Both the position numbers and the translations under genes were made by a program. From Smittium culicis (taxonomy: Eukaryota > Kickxellomycota > Harpellomycetes > Harpellales > Legeriomycetaceae), in contig LSSN01002047.1 in assembly GCA_001970855.1 (NCBI GenBank), forward strand, positions 1-64,000: a stretch of DNA of 64,000 nt, in the 5' to 3' direction. Every line of letters starts with the position of its first letter. Positions within the stretch are counted from its first letter, which is position 1. Positions 59,066 through 64,000 of this stretch are shown one piece after another. The notes under the pieces were generated by a model. That model did no database searches. It worked only from the letters and a program-made list of their open reading frames with translations, and was not told the origin of the DNA.

Positions 59066-62020
59066 TTAATTCCAATGGAAAGCTTCAATGCTATAAAGTG
59101 CATCAAATTCTGAAAGACCGTGTCTAGGGCTTTTTCTTGAATCTTTAGAGTTCACAGTATTTTTTGATCTATCACTTTTAGGATTCAGAGAATTAACAAT
59201 TGGGCTAATGTGTGGAACTATGTACTTGATCAAATAATCTGTTGAAACAGAAGAGAAATCCAAAGTTCGATCAATGAAAACGAGCAAGTCTTCAGACTGA
59301 TAAAGCTTATCTAAAACAAGCAAATTCATGTGACTATCAATAATCAAGTTCAACCAAACAATGCTATGTTGGGTCCTATCTTGAAGTTTTCTAGAAATTT
59401 CTTTGGAATTTTTCAATTCAGCTCCAATATATCGAAGTTTAGAGCTTGAATCTTTGGCAACAGACAGAATGTTTATATAATTTTCAAGAGTATCGCTAAA
59501 TAATTCAACAGGCGATTTTTGATCCAAAGATTCATATACCCATGATTCTAGTAGCCATAAACACAAAAACACTGCAAAAGATTCCATTTTAGACAAACAC
59601 GATCGCAATCTTTGTTCATTAACTGGGGAAATTATTGACTTGTAAAGTAGTATAGAAAAGATCTCAACAATTTTTGAATCAGTTTCGGAGAGATCTACTG
59701 AAGTTTTGTGTTGTAATACATGACCAGTTTTATTTGTTTTTTTACCTTTCTTGCCTTTCTTGCTCTTTTTGCCTTTATTGAAGAAGGGATCTCTTTTTTT
59801 GCTGCGGAAATAGCTTATTACGTCTTGTTTTTTATTAATTTTTTCTGAGACTGATGAAATCAGATCTACTATATCACTTTCCGTAACGTCTTGTACTTTT
59901 TCCAAAACTAGTATGATAACGCTGAAAATGTATTGATCTATTTCATCACCATCAAATAGGTATTTTTTCAAAGATTGGATAAGTGTTATGTCGCCTTTTA
60001 CTAAATAGTATGATATCAAGCCTTTAGCCAGTAAAAATTCCAAAAAACCTAGTTTGAATCTACTCTGATCCAAGGAATTGATAATGATATTAACACAAGA
60101 GGTAATAAAGAACGGTGAAGGAGAGCTGTCATTAACAAAGCCTATAAAATGATTGATAAAGATAGCCAAATCTTCTTCCTTGAGGACTAAAAGATAGTTT
60201 AAAAGTTTGTTTTCTGTTTTCTGGTCATCGATATTAGACTTTATTAGCTTGACTAGCTTGGAGCTGATAGGGTTTTGTGACATTAAAAGTGATCTTATAG
60301 AACTAAAAGGTGCAATGTTTGACCCAGAAGGAGTGAGTTTATAGTTTTCAGTAAAAAAATCAGATTCTTTAATATTAGGGTCTTTATTCCTATTCAATTC
60401 AATAGAAAGTGCCAAACTGAATTTAGGAAGCTCGAAGTTTACCAAGAAAGTGGTTGTTGTCCATGAAGTATAGCCTGATTCATTAATAATACCAAAAGAC
60501 CCAACAATACCTATTACTTTGTTTGTTGATCCAGAAAAATTATTATTTTCAGAGTCAGTTGGCGAGTTTATCAGTTTTGCTTGATAATAAACTCTGATAG
60601 AAAGATTTTCAGAATTTGAAGTCAATAAATTATAAATGTTAATATCTGGTATGCGTAGTTCATTTAGAATTATACTGTGCTTCAAATCCCAAACAGTAAT
60701 ATTATGCGAAGCCTTGCCCTTAGAATCAATCCTAAGTCCAATAACTGCAGTAATGCTATTTTGAAGATCGACAATATAAACTGGTTGTTCGTTTTCAAAC
60801 CTTGCTTTTGATAATATTTCATTCAGAGGATATTTAAGGTTACTCCAGGAAGATTGTTCATTGAACCCAAGGTATCCTGTTAGAGAAAAGCTTTTTTTGA
60901 TAATTAAATTTTTTTTTTCCGTACTATGGATTTTAATATTGTTTGATGAAGCTAGCTCTGTATCAACGAAATCCCCACGACTATTAAAAAGCCTAACATT
61001 CTTTAAACTGTCATCAATATGAGAAGATCTAGGCATTTCATCACCGATTTGTGGCAAATTGTAAGTATTGATGAGGTTAAGTTCGAATGAATTTAGGTCA
61101 AAGGAATGCTCTAAAATGTAGCCAGAGTGATGCTTATCTTTATTCAAAGATGTCAGTACAAGTAAAATCTTTGGATCTATTGTTAAATTTTTATTTTTGT
61201 AGTTTGAAGGTGTTGTAGGCTTAGCTCTTTTAAAGTCAAATTTGCAGCTTATAACTTTAAATTCAACTGACTTATCTTTTGAATCCTTGTATGCTGGGAA
61301 AGTAAATAAAATTTTCTTAAGATCACCACTTAGAATTCGTATTGACGAATCCCTGAATAAAACTAGTAGAACCAGTCCAATTTCGGTATCAATAGGCTCA
61401 ATAAGATATATTTTGGATTTTATTCCAGAGAACAAAGTTTTGGGAATTTTTATAAGCTGTTCGAGATTTTGATTTGAGTCTTTTACGTCAGTCCATCTCC
61501 AAATAGATTTACCCTCAGCACCTTTTGGTATTTCAAGTGATTTATCTAAAGCTGCAAACAGATACCCGTTAACATTAACTTTGTCTTCTTTAATTTCAGA
61601 CGCAGATTCTTTGCTAGAAAACTTAAAATATTTTATTTCTGAGGAAAACTCAGGTTTTCCTGGAAGATTCCATTCTTTCAGCACCTTTTGGCTGCTCATA
61701 TCTACAATTTTAGCACCCTGGCCTTGTACAGTTGATAGATAAACATTTTCAAAATCGAAAAGAGATGAACCCAAACTTGGAATATAGGTATTTTCAGGAA
61801 TATTTTTTGAAATATCTTCGCTTGAATCGCCATCAATGTTATTAGTTTGGGAGTTTATTATGATATCCTTCTTTAGATCAGAAGTTGGTTGAATAGAAGA
61901 GTTTTTGGAGCTTGCAATTTTTCCTATTCGAACAGGGAAATTAGACATGAATGTGGTATTACTATAGTTAACCAGCCCAACTGATCTTGAAATTATGATT
62001 TTCTTCTTATCCATCGCCAT
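59066..62020 (-). CDS. NOL11: NOL11/Utp8-like small-subunit processome protein
   Basis: A single-exon gene of 984 residues, longer than human NOL11 (719) or yeast Utp8 (713). Residues 55-560 read as degenerate WD-type strands (VYLSTVQGQGAKIVDMSSQKVLKEWNLPG, IRILSGDLKKILFTFP, ITVWDLKHSIILNELRIPD), suggesting a beta propeller. Residues 570-980 look alpha-helical. A lysine-rich stretch (KKSKKGKKGKKTNK, about 745-765) should act as a nuclear/nucleolar signal. The C-terminus DALYSIEAFHWN resembles the LYSIE(V) ending of human NOL11, the clearest family clue. NOL11 and Utp8 sit in the t-UTP/UtpA subcomplex that couples rDNA transcription to early pre-rRNA processing. Other t-UTP WD proteins remain possible. 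Confidence 0.68.
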   Translation of the reverse strand: MAMDKKKIIISRSVGLVNYSNTTFMSNFPVRIGKIASSKNSSIQPTSDLKKDIIINSQTNNIDGDSSEDISKNIPENTYIPSLGSSLFDFENVYLSTVQGQGAKIVDMSSQKVLKEWNLPGKPEFSSEIKYFKFSSKESASEIKEDKVNVNGYLFAALDKSLEIPKGAEGKSIWRWTDVKDSNQNLEQLIKIPKTLFSGIKSKIYLIEPIDTEIGLVLLVLFRDSSIRILSGDLKKILFTFPAYKDSKDKSVEFKVISCKFDFKRAKPTTPSNYKNKNLTIDPKILLVLTSLNKDKHHSGYILEHSFDLNSFELNLINTYNLPQIGDEMPRSSHIDDSLKNVRLFNSRGDFVDTELASSNNIKIHSTEKKNLIIKKSFSLTGYLGFNEQSSWSNLKYPLNEILSKARFENEQPVYIVDLQNSITAVIGLRIDSKGKASHNITVWDLKHSIILNELRIPDINIYNLLTSNSENLSIRVYYQAKLINSPTDSENNNFSGSTNKVIGIVGSFGIINESGYTSWTTTTFLVNFELPKFSLALSIELNRNKDPNIKESDFFTENYKLTPSGSNIAPFSSIRSLLMSQNPISSKLVKLIKSNIDDQKTENKLLNYLLVLKEEDLAIFINHFIGFVNDSSPSPFFITSCVNIIINSLDQSRFKLGFLEFLLAKGLISYYLVKGDITLIQSLKKYLFDGDEIDQYIFSVIILVLEKVQDVTESDIVDLISSVSEKINKKQDVISYFRSKKRDPFFNKGKKSKKGKKGKKTNKTGHVLQHKTSVDLSETDSKIVEIFSILLYKSIISPVNEQRLRSCLSKMESFAVFLCLWLLESWVYESLDQKSPVELFSDTLENYINILSVAKDSSSKLRYIGAELKNSKEISRKLQDRTQHSIVWLNLIIDSHMNLLVLDKLYQSEDLLVFIDRTLDFSSVSTDYLIKYIVPHISPIVNSLNPKSDRSKNTVNSKDSRKSPRHGLSEFDALYSIEAFHWN

Positions 62021-63063
62021 TGAATTGAGTATAATTATCTAATAAAATAAGTGGATGGGGAAAATTATAAGTTCTTTTGAAAGACTGCTTGCCTTTATGC
62101 GAAATCAAAAATATGCTTCCTATGAATTTTTTTTTTCACGTTTATAGCCAAAAAAATTTTTTTTTGATTCGAAAATTTAAGCTTTAATTATTGGCCAGGC
62201 TTTGGCCAATAGAGTTATTTTCTTTACAATACTTTTCAACTAATCAAACAATAGCAATTTTATCAAAGAACTATAATTTTTTTTATAATTTCATAATAAA
62301 AGTTGCTTTCCAATTTGGTAGACAGCTTTTGTCATGTCTCTAATAATCAACTATAATCAATTTTTCCGAATAAACTCTTAAATTCTTAAATTCATACTGG
62401 TATTGGGTTACTTAAATCTAACATCAAATAGAAAGCATATTTTAAATGATTAGCGAATAATTAATCCTAATCTTTAAAGGAACATTTCCTTCAAAGGCTA
62501 TTTAATATATTAGAATAATATACGAAGAGAGCAGATTTAGACACAACGAGCTACAGTGTAAGAAATCGCAAGAATAATTAATTTCTAATGAAAAAGTAAT
62601 CACTTATATTTATATGATAATACTTGCAAAATTAAATGAATAATGGAAAATTTTAATTGCCTATCCAATTCTCCAATGACATTATTAAAAATAATATATA
62701 TTTGGTTCAATAGCATTTAGATGCTACAAATTGTATACATTTTGTATAATCTAGGATACAAGTAGAAATCCTTATATTATTTTAAATACATTTTTAATCA
62801 TTTCAAGAAATCAAAAATTTCTAAAAAACCAGTCTCACTATTATTCATTGGTACAAGCGTAAAAGCTGTTTTATATTGTAATTTAATTCACAACCACCCT
62901 TCTATCTAATGCAAGAATTATTTCTATTTTTAATTAGTGCTTTTAAAGTATTTGATATAATTTTGAAAGATAGATGAATTTCAAAAATATTTAAACTGAT
63001 AATAATTAGATTTATTTCATTTGATTTTTAACAATGTAAAAAAAAAAAACAGTTCCGGTCAAC
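62021..63063. other. AT-rich intergenic region
   Basis: 5' flank of the NOL11-like gene and 3' flank of the secreted orphan. No other feature recognised. Confidence 0.55.
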
Positions 63064-63708
63064 TTAATAATAATGAATGACTTTACAGTTTGCATTTATA
63101 TAATTTAATTCTACTTTATTTGTAGATATGTAGTTTTTAAACTCATGGTTAGTATCGCCACAGTTAAAATAAGTAAAACACTCTCCTTTTCTAGAAACGT
63201 GTTTTAGACAATATCCTCTTTGGTTGTCTTTGATTAGTCTAAACATATAAATCATTGCAAGCTGAGTTTCATTCGTATCATTAAAATCTTTACAACTGAC
63301 AGAAATATCCAATGAATTTTTACTCAAATCATTAGGCCTTTTCTCAAAAGTAATGTTGCATCGATTTCCTTTGCATCTACTTTTGATCTTATTCTTGACT
63401 TCAAAAAAATCCGAAGGGTTGAAGCAAGGTAAATAATTATTTTTATTTATACTATATCTAAAAATATCCTTGTCTATTTTATGGCTTTTTATATCACGTT
63501 CAAGTCTATTAGCTTTTCTACCCTTAGATGAGGTTTTTTTAATCGGTCCTGCAGATGAATTCCTTGATATTTTTTTCTTCGAGTAAGAATTATTTCTAGT
63601 GTCATTTTTAACCATATTTATTCTATTCCCAATATCTTGAGAATAAACCACAAAAACGAGAATGTAAACTATAAATGAAAATTTCATAGAGAAAAATTTA
63701 AATTTCAT
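63064..63708 (-). CDS. Secreted eight-cysteine protein, unrecognised family
   Basis: A 214-residue single-exon frame. The N-terminus has a clear signal peptide (basic start, hydrophobic core FSFIVYILVFVVYS), with cleavage expected near residue 23-24; the second Met at 8 would give the same peptide. Residues 30-90 are basic and Ser/Asn/Lys-rich. Residues 95-214 contain all eight cysteines (95, 112, 117, 139, 167, 177, 183, 208), consistent with four disulfides, and end without an anchor. N-glycosylation sequons occur at about 35, 39, 50, 118, 143 and 146. I recognise no family; a small extracellular effector-like or wall protein is an inference from layout only. Confidence 0.72.
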   Translation of the reverse strand: MKFKFFSMKFSFIVYILVFVVYSQDIGNRINMVKNDTRNNSYSKKKISRNSSAGPIKKTSSKGRKANRLERDIKSHKIDKDIFRYSINKNNYLPCFNPSDFFEVKNKIKSRCKGNRCNITFEKRPNDLSKNSLDISVSCKDFNDTNETQLAMIYMFRLIKDNQRGYCLKHVSRKGECFTYFNCGDTNHEFKNYISTNKVELNYINANCKVIHYY

Positions 63709-64000
63709 TTTAATAAGTTGTATTTTTTATATAAATATATTTTCTATGAATTAATTTTGATAGATACTAAAGAAAATTTTATTATGAAATATAGCTACTT
63801 ATATTTATATTTTAAAACTGAATAATGTATAAGAGTATCAGTAATTGTTTCATTAATTTTATTAAATAAATACCATCATTATAAGTATTATTTTTTTCAA
63901 TCCATATTAAAAAACCCCCAATATCTTAAAATATTGACCACTTTAGTATTTTTTAGTGATCACCCATACAATAAATATTTATTTAATAGTGGTCGTAGGC
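63709..64000. other. AT-rich flank
   Basis: Presumed promoter of the secreted orphan at 63708; nothing else seen. Confidence 0.5.

Noticed and set aside
1..64000. CRISPR arrays, operons, riboswitches, rRNA genes
   Set aside because: None seen; gene structure with spliceosomal introns is eukaryotic and no array of regularly spaced direct repeats is present.

Overview
The window looks like nuclear DNA of an AT-rich fungus. Protein genes are split by short introns with GTAAGT-type donors, there is a Pol III tRNA followed by a T-run, and several genes belong to fungal families: a KRE6/SKN1 beta-1,6-glucan synthesis protein, an Sso-type syntaxin, an LCB3-type lipid phosphatase and a GPI-anchored wall protein. 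The extreme AT content and gene set would suit an early-diverging lineage (zoopagomycete-like, e.g. Kickxellomycotina or Entomophthoromycotina). That placement is inference; no marker in the window proves it.

Layout. 1-12.8 kb is gene-poor. It holds a two-part coding-like scrap at the left edge, a LINE reverse-transcriptase relic near 2.9 kb, and a large decayed LINE on the minus strand (about 5.1-11.3 kb: ORF1 with zinc knuckle, AP endonuclease, reverse transcriptase, C-terminal tail). A roughly 1.3 kb element with terminal inverted repeats lies inside the LINE. 12.8-34.4 kb is the main gene island: LCB3-like phosphatase (+), KRE6/SKN1 (+), Sso-like syntaxin (-), SDHAF3 (+) tail-to-tail with a DUF167 gene (-), a GPI-type wall protein (-), a nine-exon HEI10/CCNB1IP1 meiotic RING protein (-) with an apparent one-base frameshift, tRNA-Ala(CGC) (+), and cytosolic tryptophanyl-tRNA synthetase (+, seven exons, one GC-AG intron).

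34.4-53.2 kb is an AT-rich desert. It contains a complete but dead Tigger/pogo-like DNA transposon (about 38.63-41.48 kb) with recognisable terminal inverted repeats, LINE scraps near 36.1 and 44.8 kb, dispersed repeat pairs, a conserved hairpin repeat, and an isolated perfect four-unit heat-shock-element-like sequence near 49.98 kb. 53.2-64 kb is a second gene island: a mitochondrial PPR protein (+, four exons), a membrane-anchored J-protein (+), a NOL11/Utp8-like ribosome-biogenesis protein (-) and a secreted eight-cysteine orphan (-). A 188 bp piggyBac-like MITE candidate lies upstream of the J-protein gene.

The genes are independent eukaryotic units, not operons. Shared themes are the secretory pathway and wall (KRE6, syntaxin, GPI protein, LCB3, secreted orphan), mitochondria (SDHAF3, PPR, possibly the J-protein), and translation (TrpRS, tRNA-Ala, NOL11). 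I did not find a multi-gene system that looks new. The points most worth following up are the frameshifted HEI10 gene, the nested transposons, the GC-AG introns, the conserved hairpin repeat and the eight-cysteine secreted orphan.
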